The notes under the pieces: generated by a model
Told to the model about the DNA's origin: nothing
Seen by the model: only the letters and a program-made list of their open reading frames with translations
The model's database searches: none
Shown here: piece by piece, positions 1 through 10,427 of the stretch
How the letters are laid out: every line of letters begins with the position of its first letter
Numbering within the stretch: the first letter of the stretch is position 1
Made by a program: the position numbers and the translations under genes
Assembly (NCBI GenBank): GCA_018292915.2
Contig: JACVVK020000531.1
Coordinates: 273,501 to 337,500, forward strand
Length of the DNA stretch: 64,000 nt
Origin: Batillaria attramentaria
Lineage: Eukaryota; Mollusca; Gastropoda; Batillariidae
Reading direction: 5' to 3'

Positions 1-288
1 CGACGTGTTGTACAGATATGGAAGCCTTAGGCAAAAACAAAAAGAAAAAGAGTATTATTTCTCTGTCATTAGAAGCCGCAAAATCACGAAGATGGCCGTA
101 ATGGCCAAAAGGTAACATCTACTCCTTTGTTTTTGGTTTCGTGTGGTTTTTTTTACTCAATAAAGACATGTTTTACGTTGTTCTGGCATAACTTTTTTTT
201 TTTTTTTTTTACAAGCATACACAATACAATACAGTACACTACACATCACGATACAGTATAATATATAAAAAGGAAAGGAAAGAGAGAA

Positions 289-470
289 GGGTGGATGGAG
301 TGGGTATTTCGGAGTTTTACGTCCTTTTCCACCACGTATGGGTGATATCAAAGACTGGGCAACGAGAAAAAGGCCAGTACAAATATGTGGCCCCAGCCGG
401 GATTCCAGTTCTAACTCACGACCCGAGCATTTGGAGTCAAACGCTCTACCATTCGGCTATCCCGGTTCCC
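289..470 (-). mobile_element. SINE-A copy 1 (tRNA-derived SINE)
   Basis: SINE-A is the main dispersed repeat here, about 170 bp long. Its 5' head is tRNA-like: an A-box-like stretch (TGGCCGAATGGTAGAGCG), a TTGGACTTCTAAT stretch resembling a tRNA-Arg(TCT) anticodon arm, and a B-box (GAGTTCGAATCCCGG). The body contains AAATATTTGTGCTGGC and GGAAAAGGACGTTAAAC, and the 3' end is a run of CACCCACC units. RNA polymerase III transcription from the internal boxes and LINE-driven copying are the known mode for this class. This copy is diverged: its B-box has two extra bases and the usual GCCCCGTC is GCCCAGTC. The flanks are both AAGGAAAG-rich, so no clear target duplication can be called. Confidence 0.85.
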
Positions 471-1328
471 AAGGAAAGAAAGAAAACAAAAACAACTTGA
501 CAACAACAACAAACAAAACTTGTATCCAATACATCCTTAAGTAAGTCATTTAAGATACATCTACTCGTTTTGCAGACAGCCTTAGAATTTGTTCAGTTCC
601 CCTCCCCCCCCCCCCAACACTCATTGCGAACATAGAGACTTTAAGCATACTTGAAGTTTCATCTCAGATTGTGTCTCGGTGTCTGCACGGCACACTCATA
701 CACAGTGTTCTCACTCCACGCAAAGAATGTAACACCTGAAAGGAATTGCGTAAGGAGGTGTTTACCAAGAGCTTCCTTTTTTTCTTGGGGGGGGGGGGGG
801 GGGGGGGGGCTTTGGGACAACAACGGCTTTTAGACGTATGTGTGCAGTCGGTTTTGTGAACTCGAGAAAATCAAATGATCGAAAGTTCAGAGTTAAAAAC
901 ATGACACTGTTGTCTGGAAAGCCGTGAAGTGATTTCGCAATGTTCACGACCTCTAGAAACAGTTTATGACATTTCCTCTACTATGTAAAGTGCGACGTAG
1001 TTACAAAAGGTTTAGAATGTCGATCTGGTGTTAAAGTGGTTCCAGTGTGTCAAGGCAAAAAAATTAATTGTTTGGTGTGTTCACCAAATCGGTCTTCATC
1101 AGCGGGTTTTTTTTTTTTATTATTTCACGGTGTGTTGCTGAAGTTGGCATTTAGAAACGTTTCTGATTTGAGAGAAAGATAGACCTACAGACAGAGTGGA
1201 GATGGTGGTGGTGGTGGTGGTGGTTGGGGGAGGGGGTGAAGGTAGATATGGCATGGACATTGACAATGACCTTTATTTTTTTTTTTTAGCGGTGAAAGCG
1301 GTGTAAGGTTGCTGATCAAATGAACAGT
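471..1328. other. Intergenic, no gene seen
   Basis: Homopolymer tracts of C (about 603-615) and G (about 787-809) stand out. Short open frames here run through these tracts and have no recognisable domain. No other structure was found. Confidence 0.6.
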
Positions 1329-1342
1329 TTTCACAGCTGTGG

Positions 1343-1517
1343 GTGGGTGTTGGGTGGGTGTTTGGGGGTTTAACGTCCTTTTCCACCAAATAGGGTAATA
1401 TCAAAGACGGGGCAACGATGAAAAAGCCAGCACAAATATTTGGCCCCAGCCGGGATCGAACTCACGACCCGAGCATTGAGAGTCCAACGCTCTACCATTC
1501 GACCACCCCGGCTCCCC
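1343..1517 (-). mobile_element. SINE-A copy 2 with 13-bp target duplication
   Basis: A nearly full copy on the minus strand. It is flanked by a perfect direct repeat TTCACAGCTGTGG at 1330-1342 and 1518-1530, which marks the retrotransposition event. The B-box reads as a good consensus on the minus strand. The perfect duplication suggests a fairly young insertion. Confidence 0.93.
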
Positions 1518-1604
1518 TTCACAGCTGTGGATGCTGCATCTACACAGCAATTTTAGAAAGATAATTCTACTTCTACGTGTACTAAAGTAAGACTTAATAA
1601 ATCC

Positions 1605-1707
<103 letters not shown>

Positions 1708-2559
1708 TAATTCAGCAACACATGCGAAATATTTGAAAAAAATGAGAAAGACAGACAGACAGACACAGGCGGGGGACAAGCATCACACTTAACTGTGTCC
1801 CTTCAGGAAGACAGTTCTCTTCACAAGACAGATGCTATTTTTCCCATCTTGTTTTAGACTGTTCCAACACAATATTACATTATTCCTTTCCCCTCGCCAT
1901 TGTCACATCCCCATTAAGACAAAAATGAGAGTCATTCGGCCAAAATCACGATCCGTGTACACTTAACTCTCTCATGGTCTTATATATATGCCCCCAAAAT
2001 GTTTTGTGCGACGAAGTGTATTTTTTATTTTAATCAGTTTGGAAGATTAAGTCTGACGTTGGCATAGCAACGAACCATTTATACCAACCTTTTTTTTTAA
2101 ATATTACATCGATCACACAAACCCTTTCTTTTGTTCGCTTTGAGAATCACACGATGGGTAAAATGGGGAATGACAATGGACAACGTGTTTTAGATAATGG
2201 TTCATTTTTTTCCGCTATCTTTTGGATTGGAAGAGAAAAGAGATGGGCGGGTAGAAGGAGGAAGGAGGGGTCGGTGGGGGGGGGGGTCTTTTGGGCGTTG
2301 TTCCATTCTTAATTAGACGACACATTGCCATACATATCACTGACACGATTTTCTCTCGTCCGTTTTAATGACTGACTTCTGTAAAAGTCAGCCGTGACTG
2401 TTCCGTTCTAAAAGGGGACTTCTTTCAACTAGAAATAGCTCGGTTTGGTCAATTTGAACGAATCCACTTGTGGAAAGATTTAGTCCTTTTTTTGCTCGCT
2501 GCTTTGCTGCAACGTGGTTCCCTATTTCTGCCCCATTGATCACTTTGTGTTTACCCTCC
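1708..2559. other. Intergenic, no gene seen
   Basis: AT-rich non-repetitive sequence with a short G-run near 2275-2287. No coding or RNA feature was recognised. Confidence 0.5.
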
Positions 2560-2909
2560 CGCGCTGATTTTGCGACGCGGCTGAATGAACCACCGTGACG
2601 TCAACTGCGGCATGTTGGCCGAGGAATGCCCAGCGAGTGCATGAGACAGGAAGAGAGAGAGAGAGAGAGAAAAGACCTTCTGGTCGATAGTTCCGGTTGC
2701 CATGGAGCCGCTGCCATCGACCGCATCAGGGCTACCCTGGCACGCTCCGGCTTTCTGTCCGCGCTGATAAAAAGAAAGTGGGACAGCGGGACCCCGGCTT
2801 AGGTCAGTGATGACGTATTTTGTCGCTGTCGTGTTGACGTCATCAGACGATCTGGGTGCCGTGGCGGGGCTGAATTGGATGCTGACGCGGCATGACGGAA
2901 ATTTGGGCA

Positions 2910-2949
<40 letters not shown>

Positions 2950-3160
2950 CGTGTTGCATCGACCCGTCTACACGGTCGGCAAGCCACTGCCGCTGCAGAC
3001 CAGAGCTAAGCTCGTCTAACGCTTTCTGTAGCTCTGTGTACAACGCAGTTTTGCTGTCCAGCCTGTGAACGCTCTGCGTAGTTTTATCCGAGTGTCGTGA
3101 GTACACATACTTGTAAGCGTTACCTGAAGGCACTGCCGACACAACAGTTCGGATTTTGTC
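2560..3160. promoter_or_regulatory. Possible regulatory stretch with CRE sites
   Basis: A locally GC-rich stretch, low in dispersed repeats apart from GA and CT tracts near 2654-2670 and 2911-2946. It carries two perfect palindromic CRE motifs TGACGTCA (2596-2603 and 2835-2842) and a near-match TGACGTAT (2811-2818). It also has GTTGCCATGG near 2696-2705, which resembles half of an RFX X-box. CREB/ATF factors bind CRE sites in animals. No gene start could be tied to this stretch, so a promoter or enhancer role is inference. Confidence 0.25.
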
Positions 3161-3226
3161 CGCAGTTGTATGAGTTGTATCATTTTCATTGTTTCCATTA
3201 GTTTTCTGTTTTTGTTAATGATACAG

Positions 3227-3403
3227 GAAAGCCGGGGTGGCCGAATGGTAGAGCGTTGGACTTCCAATGCTCAGGTCATGAGTTCGAATCCCGGCTGGTA
3301 CCAAATATTTGTGCTGGCCTTTTCATCTTTGCCCCGTCTTAGGTATCACCTGTATGTGGTGGAAAAGGACGTTAAACTCCCAAACACCACCCACCACCCA
3401 CCC
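3227..3403 (+). mobile_element. SINE-A copy 3 with 15-bp target duplication
   Basis: A plus-strand copy flanked by the perfect direct repeat TTTGTTAATGATACA at 3211-3225 and 3404-3418. The head has TTCCAATGCTCAGG where most copies have TTCTAATGCTCGGG. Confidence 0.93.
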
Positions 3404-3475
3404 TTTGTTAATGATACAATGATACAGTTTCCTTTTTTTCAGTTTTATTTGCTGGGGGTGGTGGGTGGCAAGGGG

Positions 3476-3542
3476 GGGGGGGCACTCCTTGGTTGGTTGG
3501 TTGGTTGGTTGGTTGATTGGTTGGTTGGTTGGTTGGTTGGTT
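3476..3542. repeat. G-run plus (GGTT)n microsatellite
   Basis: A run of G followed by about 13 GGTT units with one ATTG interruption. The same GGTT repeat recurs in an ODAD2 intron near 47779-47806. Confidence 0.9.
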
Positions 3543-3652
3543 CGCTTTCTGTTATTTGTGTGATTGTTTGTCTCAGTGACTGAGTCCTGAAACCAGAAGA
3601 AAGTTTTCTAGCCTTGGTTGTGATTTTTAATTACCTTACGTCTTGTCGTGGT

Positions 3653-3824
3653 GGGAGCCGGGGTGGCCGAACGGCAGAGCGTTGGACTTCTAATGCTCGG
3701 GTCATGAGTTCGAATCCCGGCTGGGCCAAATATTTGTGCTGGCTTTTTCATCGTTGCCCCGTCTTTGATATCACCCGTATGTGGTGGAAAAAGGACGTTA
3801 ACCCCCCAAACACCCACCCACCCT
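3653..3824 (+). mobile_element. SINE-A copy 4
   Basis: Full head and tail on the plus strand. Flanks CTTGTCGTGGT (left) and CTTGTCCTGGT (right) look like an 11-bp target duplication with one mismatch. It lies about 250 bp from copy 3 in the same orientation, but each has its own flanking repeat, so they are separate insertions and not a tandem duplication. Confidence 0.92.
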
Positions 3825-4198
3825 TCCTCTTGTCCTGGTCCGTGGTAGCGAGGGGAATGTTTTTGAATTCTACGAGCATGAAGGGTCAGCAGTGGACATT
3901 ACTGTCATTCAAGAAATACGTACGTTGTCTTGGTGCAGACGTGTGCGCCTTGTTCACTACCGTTTAACGGATTACAGGAAGTAAGTGGACATCGATCGAG
4001 AAACGTTGTAGTTAAACACTTGCCTCTTTCCTTTGTAGTATGTAAAACACTGAGCCGCTGACCATAGTTGCGATGTGTCTCGCTCGGTGTCAAAACGCAT
4101 ACTGAAAGGTGAAAGTGAACGCACGTCAAGCCAGGGTTTTCAAAGAACCGAAAGTGCGTTACAGTGCATATGTTACTTCGCATTATCGGGGTTCTTAA

Positions 4199-4390
4199 CA
4201 ACAACAATAACAACAATAACAACAACAACAACAACAACATCGACGACGACAGCATCAAGAAGAAGAAGAAACACTGGTTAGAACTTATTATGAATTATGA
4301 ATCAGCAGACCTTTAAAAATAAAGCCTTTTTAAACATCAACAACAACAACACCGACAACAACAGCGACGACGACGACAACAACAAATACA
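4199..4390. repeat. (AAC)n / (GAC)n trinucleotide tracts
   Basis: Two imperfect AAC/GAC trinucleotide tracts (4199-4275 and 4339-4387) separated by AT-rich DNA. No coding frame of interest. Confidence 0.85.
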
Positions 4391-4530
4391 AATAAAAAAG
4401 AAACGCGGGTTGTTGCTTCTTATCCCGCAGCAGATCTATAAGTATTCAACCGTTTTCTTCTTGGCGTAACTAGCACTTTTCAAATACCAGACTGCCGACC
4501 TCGACAATTCTAGACTACACTATATCATAT

Positions 4531-4690
4531 GAAAGCGACATAAAAGGGGCAGAAACCACTTAACTTTCACAAAGGACGGCACGGGTCAACGTTTCGGCTT
4601 TCGCCTTCCTCAGGACACAAACAAATGGGACATAACTTCAACAAACAAAAGGTAACTCTGCTGACATACTGACATACACGGCGCAGGGGG

Positions 4691-4722
<32 letters not shown>

Positions 4723-5005
4723 TAAAAAAAATAATAATAAAATAACACGGTGGGGGGGGGGGAGAAAAGGACCAGAAAACAATAGTAAAAACATCACAAC
4801 ACCCATCGTTTGATGACAGAAGACCGGGGGGGGGGGGGGGGGGGGAGAGAGAGAGAGAGAAAGAGAAAAGAACAGAAAAGGAGAGTTTTGTTTGTTGAAG
4901 TTATGTCCCATTTGTCTGCGTCCTGAGGAAGGCGAAAGCCGAAACGTTGACCCGTGCCGTCCTTTGTGAAAGTTAAGTGGTTTCTGTCCCTTTTATGTCG
5001 CTTTC
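4531..5005. mobile_element. Foldback element with 120-bp inverted arms and hammerhead-like motif
   Basis: The left arm (4531-4650) and right arm (4886-5005) are near-identical inverted repeats of about 120 bp with only a few differences. They are separated by a 235-bp spacer of AAT, poly-G and GA tracts. Each arm holds CTGAGGA, then a GGC-GAAA-GCC hairpin, then GAAAC. On the plus strand CTGAGGA is at 4923-4929, and the mirrored copy is in the left arm. This resembles the conserved core of a hammerhead ribozyme, known to be carried by Penelope-like retroelements. The base before the stem-II GGC is A where the consensus has G pairing with C, so activity is uncertain. No reverse transcriptase is present. 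Confidence 0.7.
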
Positions 5006-5094
5006 ATTTGCTTAACTTGTAACCACTTCGCAGTCATTACCGTTTCCTTTTCTACACTGTATCATGTTTGGCTGGTTAGGTGTTCAGTTCTTGC

Positions 5095-5166
5095 GTTATT
5101 GTTGTTGTTACTGTTGCTGTTGTTGTTGTGGTGGTGGTGGTGGTGGTGGTGGTGGTAGTGGTGGTG
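5095..5166. repeat. (GTT)n-(GGT)n trinucleotide tract
   Basis: Imperfect GTT/GCT units followed by a purer GGT run. Simple repeat only. Confidence 0.9.
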
Positions 5167-5277
5167 GTGTTTTGTTTTTGTTTTAAGTGTCAATGCTTAT
5201 GACAGGCATGTAACATCGTGTGGAAAACTTTTCATCGAATGTGTTTCATCAGTGCACCAGAATCAGTCACTTGAGTT

Positions 5278-5394
5278 ATAATAATAATAATAATAATAAT
5301 GAGTATTGTATAGGCCCTTTACCCAATTTCGTGAATCGGCTCAAAGCGCCGCGAACTGAACCCAACACGCACGCTCACGTGAATCACACGCATT
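5278..5394 (+). repeat. Dispersed repeat family D (AAT-headed)
   Basis: An (ATA)n/(AAT)n head runs into a body with CCCAATTTCGTGAATCGGCT and then ACACGCACGCTCACGTGAATC. The latter motif recurs at 13851-13870 and 35051-35072 with the same downstream CATTACAATCG sequence, so this is a family with at least three copies in the window. It directly abuts SINE-C. No coding capacity. Confidence 0.65.
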
Positions 5395-5688
5395 CTCTCA
5401 CACACTGGACATGAACACATCACAATCGCGTGGTGCGAAGGGTCAGCTCAGCTATTTAAATTTCGGAATTTTGAATTGCATTTAATTTTCAAATTTGGTG
5501 CGCTGAACAGTTCCAAAGCAGAGGGGGAGGGAGCCGGAGTACCCGGAGAGAACCCCTCAACGATCGGCCCGAATGAACGGTGCCACATACGAGAAGGAAA
5601 AATTCTTTGCCCCGAGTAGGACTCGAACCCCTGGCCTCTCGCATTGGTGGCAAGTCTCTTAACCACTAGACCACCGACCGCCCCAGAT
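5395..5688 (-). mobile_element. SINE-C full copy (tRNA-derived SINE)
   Basis: Read on the minus strand, the head has GGTGGTCTAGTGGTTAAGAG (A-box-like) and GGGGTTCGAGTCCTACTC (B-box) with a GCC-like anticodon position, so a tRNA-Gly-like or related ancestor is possible. The body has TTCTCTCCGGGTACTCCGGC and CCTCTGCTTTGGAA, and an AAATTGAAAATTAAATGC-like AT-rich segment. The 3' part recurs at 13985-14157 and a head fragment near 12531-12576. Confidence 0.85.
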
Positions 5689-5996
5689 GGCACCTGAAAC
5701 CATTCTTGCGACAGGCCGGCGTATATTTTTGCGGACTGAGAGGGACCAGCTAGACGGCGCTGGTTGGTGGCTATTTTTAGAAGATTTGTCGAGTGCCAGT
5801 CTGCTCAGGAACGAACAGTAGGTTCAAAGAAAGTCGTATTTCTTTTCCTAATAGAAGCCACAAAGTCACGAGAACGGTGGCAATGGCCGAATGATACACC
5901 CTTCTATCTGGCAAACAGCGTTAGAGTTTCGGAAGCGGCAGTTTTTCATCGTTAAGACCATAGAGGCGGTAACGAGAAATCTTTTTTGCCGTGTTT

Positions 5997-6396
5997 GGTG
6001 TTCAGTTGTGTTGTTGTTGCTGTTGTTGTTGTTGCTGTTGTTGTTGCTGTTGGTGTTGGTGTTGCTGTTGCAGTTGCTGTTGTTGTTGTTGTTGCTGTTG
6101 TTGCTGTTGCTGTTGATGTTGATGTTGCCGTTGTTGTTGCTGTTGTTGTTGTTGTTGCTCTTGCGGTTGTCGTTGCTGTTGCTGTTGTTGTTGTTGCGGT
6201 TGCTGTTGCTGTTGTTGTTGCTGTTGCTGTTGTTGTTGCTGCTATTGCTGTTGCTGTTGCGGTTGCTGTTGTTGTTGTTGCTGTTGTTCTTGTTGTTGTT
6301 GTTGCGGTTGCTGTGCTGTTGCTGCTGCTGTTGTTGCTGTTGTAGTTGCTGTTGCTATTTGCTTAGGGTTTTTGGTTGTTGTTGTTGTTGTTTTTT
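5997..6396. repeat. ~400-bp (TTG/CTG)n trinucleotide tract
   Basis: Imperfect TTG/CTG/GTT units for almost 400 bp, followed by a T-run and a G-run. Each plus frame gives long Leu-, Val- or Cys-rich open frames. These are repeat artefacts, not proteins. Such interrupted trinucleotide tracts are unusually long for a microsatellite. Confidence 0.95.
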
Positions 6397-6399
6397 TTT

Positions 6400-7130
6400 T
6401 GGGGGGGGGGTATGATTGGGTTTTGATTTTTTACTTTTAAAAGGGCAATTTATGTAAACGGGTTCAAAGTCTTGCAGGGAAAACGTGATTTTTGTCTGTT
6501 ACGTGTGCCATACGGTGTGACAAGCGAAATATTTATCGTGTCTGTACCGTCTGGGTGTGCGCCTTTTGAGACATCACGCCGGCTGGTCATTCACGTTTGC
6601 TTCTCCTCCTGAAACTGAGATCATTTTGCAGACTGCGGCGTGTGGTTGGAGAGAATAGAATGCAGCCTTTATTCGACGGGTCACTTCAGTCTTTGCTTTG
6701 CACTGGTTTACCCATGCCAAATGTTACGTGTTCTAACGCCAGGGTCAGTGCACAACAAAAATATGGTACAGGGAAGAGTCAAGGAAAGGAAATTTACGAT
6801 CCACGCAGACGGGTCGTTGCCACCACAAACTCACGCTCCCTACTGCATTTTAGTTCTCTTCTCCTTTCTTCTCTTCTTTCTGTCTCCTTTTCCTACGACT
6901 TTTTTTTTTAAATCTCATGCAGTGGTAGGATTATAATAATTGAAAAGTTGTTCCTACCCTGTGCAATAAGTTTGTTGAATTCGTGATGCTTAATTTGTAC
7001 GTCATTCCTTTGACGAGCTGTCTTTTACAAATATTTTAGTCATATAGTCTGATTTTACTACTGTTATTACTGGCGTTTTTATGTAAGTTATCAACTCTGG
7101 TGCTGCTGCAGCTGGAGGCATGAGAGAGAG
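6400..7130. other. Intergenic, no gene seen
   Basis: Mostly non-repetitive AT-rich DNA with a T/C-rich patch near 6850-6912. Open frames of about 100 codons here have no recognisable domain and no splice context. Confidence 0.5.
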
Positions 7131-7436
7131 AGGGGGGGGGGGACACGGGGAGAGAGAGAGATGATGATGATGATGATGGTGATGATGAAACTTTATTTAT
7201 CAACGGTAAAAGTTTTGACAGAAATTCGCCAGTTTGCAAACTTGCCGTAAGTAACGTTTGCTAATACCACAGACTATCTACTAAGGAAAAAAAGCAAAAT
7301 ATAAAAGAGGGAAAGAAAAAAGTTAAACACAGAAGATCATAAACTACAAGAAACAGACAGAGAATATCTACTAAGGAAAAAAGGAAGCAAAATATATAAA
7401 AGAGAGAGAGAGGGAAAGTTCAACACAGAAAATTAA

Positions 7437-7490
<54 letters not shown>
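7120..7490. repeat. GA/GATGAT tracts with dispersed motif G
   Basis: GA tracts (7120-7162 and 7395-7487) flank (GAT)n and the motif ACTTTATTTATCAACGGTAA near 7190-7209. A matching motif (CTTTATTTTTCAACGGT or close) recurs near 20414-20432 and 27221-27237, each next to short tandem repeats, so it looks like the conserved end of a dispersed element. GTCTACTAAGGAAAAAA-like sequence is duplicated at 7276-7290 and 7366-7382. Confidence 0.6.
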
Positions 7491-7685
7491 TTTATAAGCC
7501 AAACTCTTGTGTGATTTCATGATCTTTACGTACTGCTGTACATGCAGCTTCATTAACTGAACAGTCCAGCTGTACACTGTCCAACCAAGACAGACTGACA
7601 GGTGTGCCATTTTTGCTTTATCTCTTAAAGCGCCCAAGCACAACACGACCACCTCGTACGATAAGACTGGTTAAAAAGAACAAGT

Positions 7686-7803
7686 CACTAGACACCAGTA
7701 AGAGCCACTTCAAGCCACTAAATTACGCAAGGCGTGGGCCTTCCCCGCTAGGCCGGAGACCGCTGCAGATTGCAAACTAGTGGCTTGAAGTGGCCTCTAG
7801 TGA
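7686..7803. mobile_element. Small inverted-repeat element (MITE-1), copy 1
   Basis: GAGCCACTTCAAGCCACTA at 7702-7720 is mirrored by TAGTGGCTTGAAGTGGCCTC ending at 7797. The outer CACTAGA/TCTAGTG bases extend the pair. The core has GGGCCTTCCCCGCTAG and CCGCTGCAGA. A second copy in opposite core orientation lies at 11286-11387. The size (about 100 bp) and terminal inverted repeats fit a non-autonomous DNA transposon. No autonomous partner was seen. Confidence 0.8.
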
Positions 7804-8042
7804 TTTGAAGATTTCAAATAAAATTACGATTTTTGCATGGGCATTTAAGAGGGGGGTTAGTCCGACAACTGGGGAGAGAGCTCTCTTGACCAGGGTGTCA
7901 TAAACAGATGCAGATGCTACACGTACTATTTTAATGTATATGTTTTGTACTTCAGACAATGGAGACTTGATTTCAACGCCCTTTCCCCTTGGGAGAAAAC
8001 TCCTTGGGAGTTTGACGTCCTTTTCACCACGTAAGCATTTAA

Positions 8043-8152
8043 GGGCCAAATATTGTGCTGGCTTTTTCATCGTTACCCCGTCTTGGCGTCTTTGATATCA
8101 TCCTGTGTGGTGGAAAAGGACGTTAAACCCCTAAACACCCACCCACCCTTGT
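8043..8152 (+). mobile_element. SINE-A copy 5, 5'-truncated
   Basis: Only the body and tail remain, starting at GGGCCAAATATTGTGCTGGC. The tRNA-like head is missing. A stray GACGTCCTTTTCACCACGTA fragment of the body lies just upstream in opposite orientation (8010-8033), suggesting a rearranged pair. Confidence 0.85.
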
Positions 8153-8351
8153 TGTTTTTATGGACAAGCTGCACAAGAGGCCAAGTACTACACAACCAGA
8201 GGAGACGGCCATTGTCACGGGGGCTAAACGAAATGGCCAAATGAACGGAAACCTGCGTCGATTCCAAAATTTCGACGACGATTCTTGGCTGTTTAGCAGA
8301 ATATAAAGCAGTCCTGTAACCACGGGAGCCGGGATGTCACCCTAATGTGGG

Positions 8352-8521
8352 AGAGCCGGGGTGGCCGAATGGTAGAGCGATGGACTTCTAATGCTCGGGT
8401 CGTGAGTTCATATCCCGGCTGGGGCCAAATATTTGTGCTGGCTTTTTCATCGTTGCCCCGTCTTTGATGTCACCCGTATGTGGTGGAAAAGGACGTTAAA
8501 CCCCCAACACCCACCCACCCA
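8352..8521 (+). mobile_element. SINE-A copy 6
   Basis: A full plus-strand copy with head, body and CACCCACC tail. Flanks CCTAATGTGG (8341-8350) and CCTAATATGG (8523-8532) look like a 10-bp target duplication with one mismatch. The second flank runs into another GTGGAAAAGGGCGTGAAAC piece of SINE-A body. Confidence 0.93.
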
Positions 8522-8529
8522 TCCTAATA

Positions 8530-9100
8530 TGGTGGAAAAGGGCGTGAAACCCCAGCCAACCAACCAACCCATCGAGGACATTACCCACCTGATCCAGTCA
8601 CACCCCCTATTCCCCCTTCCCCGCACACCCATCTGCACTACCCGTCATCCTGACCCGCAGTACCCCACCCCACCGCACCCCATCCCACCCCACCGCAGAT
8701 CCCATCCCCACCCAACCACCATATTCTGTCTGGCCCTTTTCTTGAAAGAGTCGTAATAGCTAAGGAGACACCGTATGTCCTTTTCGTGGTCTGTGTTTCC
8801 CAACACCAGACTGCCGCGTCCAAGAATACCCATCCCTTTCGGGTCTCGTTTCACAGTTTCAAATGCGGCGTATTGACTTCTTCGGGAAACGAAAAGCGGG
8901 TTAAGCCAACAGAAACGGTAACAAAAACCCCCTCTCCTTTTTTTTTACAATCAGAAATGGTGGCTTTAAAAGAGGAAGCAATCATTATGTGCTCTGTTCG
9001 ACTCAAAAATAGATGGTTCGCGTAGGAAAGGACAATCACCAAAATAGCTTCAAGCTCTATAGACGCTCAAACACCTGAAAAACAAGTGTTACTTCCTCTA
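8530..9100. other. C-rich tract and unannotated sequence
   Basis: A strongly C-rich, G-poor stretch (about 8590-8725) of CCCACCCCACC-like units is followed by non-repetitive DNA. No gene was recognised. Confidence 0.5.
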
Positions 9101-9178
9101 TCTGTAACACTGTCTAACATCTGTTAGCACCTGTTGGCTATTTGCGGCTGGAGGCACGTTACTTATGACACACCTGGT

Positions 9179-9243
9179 TTTTTGTTTGTTTGTTTGTTTG
9201 TTTTTGTGTGTGTGTGTGTGTGTGGCGGGGGGGGGGGGGGGGC
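9179..9243. repeat. (TTTG)n, (TG)n and G-run
   Basis: Consecutive TTTG, TG and G tracts. Simple repeat only. Confidence 0.9.
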
Positions 9244-9374
9244 GTAGAGTGGGGTGGATGGGTAGGAGGTGGGATGGGGATGGCGTGAGGGGGATCATAA
9301 TTCCTGATGGGCTCCAGCAAAAGCGTGCTCTTGGGCGTAAGGAGTTATGGGTTTCACTGAAAAGTGCAGAAAAA

Positions 9375-9864
9375 CCGGCCCCCGTAGTGTAGTGGTTAGC
9401 ATTTCGGGCCATGGACAGGGAGACCCGGGTTCGAGTCCCAGCCGAGGCAAGCGGGATGTTTCCTACCTAGGTCGGCTCCTACCCAGAACGGGTGTGCTAT
9501 GGGCCCAATGGGGAGGCTGTTGCCACACGGCCGAGATCCACCCACTTCACGGGTACCACTTCGGGGATACTTCCCTTGGCATAACACGTTCTATGATGTG
9601 GATGTTTACACGGCCGGCATCGCAAGTGCCGTAGTTCCCGGGCCTGGTTAATGCCGGGATATTTATGACAGGAAGCGTGGAATGCGGTCCTGTCCCGCAG
9701 TCTCAAACCACACGGACCTCCATAGCATCATCTTACCATCATCGTCATCTCCATCACCATGCGTAAGAAAAATTGCCACAGCTTCCGAGCCCTCCGTGGA
9801 TTCCACTCATGACCTGGGAGGATCACCACTGGACCTGGCAAAGAGTCGGGGCAGCAAAAAAAAA
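9375..9864 (+). mobile_element. SINE-B full copy with 15-bp target duplication
   Basis: SINE-B is about 490 bp. Its head (CCCGTAGTGTAGTGGTTAGC as A-box region, GGGTTCGAGTCCCAGCC as B-box) resembles tRNA-Val or tRNA-Glu. The long body includes ATATTTATGACAGGAAGCGT and CATCATCACCATGC-like repeats, and the 3' end has CCGAGCCCTCCGTGG, CCACTGGACCTGGC and GGGGCAGCAAAAA. This copy ends in an A-run and is flanked by AAAAGTGCAGAAAAA at 9360-9374 and 9865-9879, a perfect 15-bp duplication. It is the most complete copy in the window. Confidence 0.93.
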
Positions 9865-10110
9865 AAAAGTGCAGAAAAAGTTTTCTTTCCCTATGAAATT
9901 TCATTTCTGTGGCATGGTGTGGGCCTGAGATATGTTTGTTGAAAACTTGCAGTTGACAAGCGGCCATGTTTTAAAACTGTCTGGTAATATGTGACGTGGG
10001 AGTCATGCAAGTATGACGTGGTTGTATTACGTGCTCGTTTTTAACATGTTTCCTAGATACATTCAGTCTTGAAACTTTCACAAAAGTTGTATTAGTTTTT
10101 AAGAACCCGA

Positions 10111-10294
10111 CGGGAGCCGCGGTGGCCGAACGGTAGAGCGCTGGACTTCTAACGCTCGGGTCGTGAGTTCGTATCCCGGTTGAGGCCAAATATTTGTGCT
10201 GGCTTTTTTTTCTTTTCTTTTTTTCCTTTTCTTTTTCTTTGATATCACCCGTATGTGGTGTAAAAGGACGTTAAACCCCCAAACACCCACCCAC
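10111..10294 (+). mobile_element. SINE-A copy 7
   Basis: Full copy with an insertion of T/C-rich sequence (10206-10238) replacing the usual CATCGTTGCCCCGT. Flanks TTAAGAACCCGA and TTAAGAATCCGA indicate a 12-bp target duplication with one mismatch. Confidence 0.92.
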
Positions 10295-10427
10295 CCTCTT
10301 AAGAATCCGAAAATGAACAAAAATTCTCAGTCGCTAAATTTGACCTACTACCAATATTTCTTTTTCAATTTTCTAAAAAGTGGTTGGGCTACTTTTTTCC
10401 CCCTGTCATGGTACCCCATCACATTTT

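Noticed and set aside
5997..6396. Long Leu/Val/Cys-rich open frames
   Set aside because: They are frame readings of an interrupted TTG/CTG repeat.
9375..9450. Functional tRNA gene
   Set aside because: The A- and B-boxes are present but the acceptor stem does not pair and the same body follows in all copies, so it is a SINE head.
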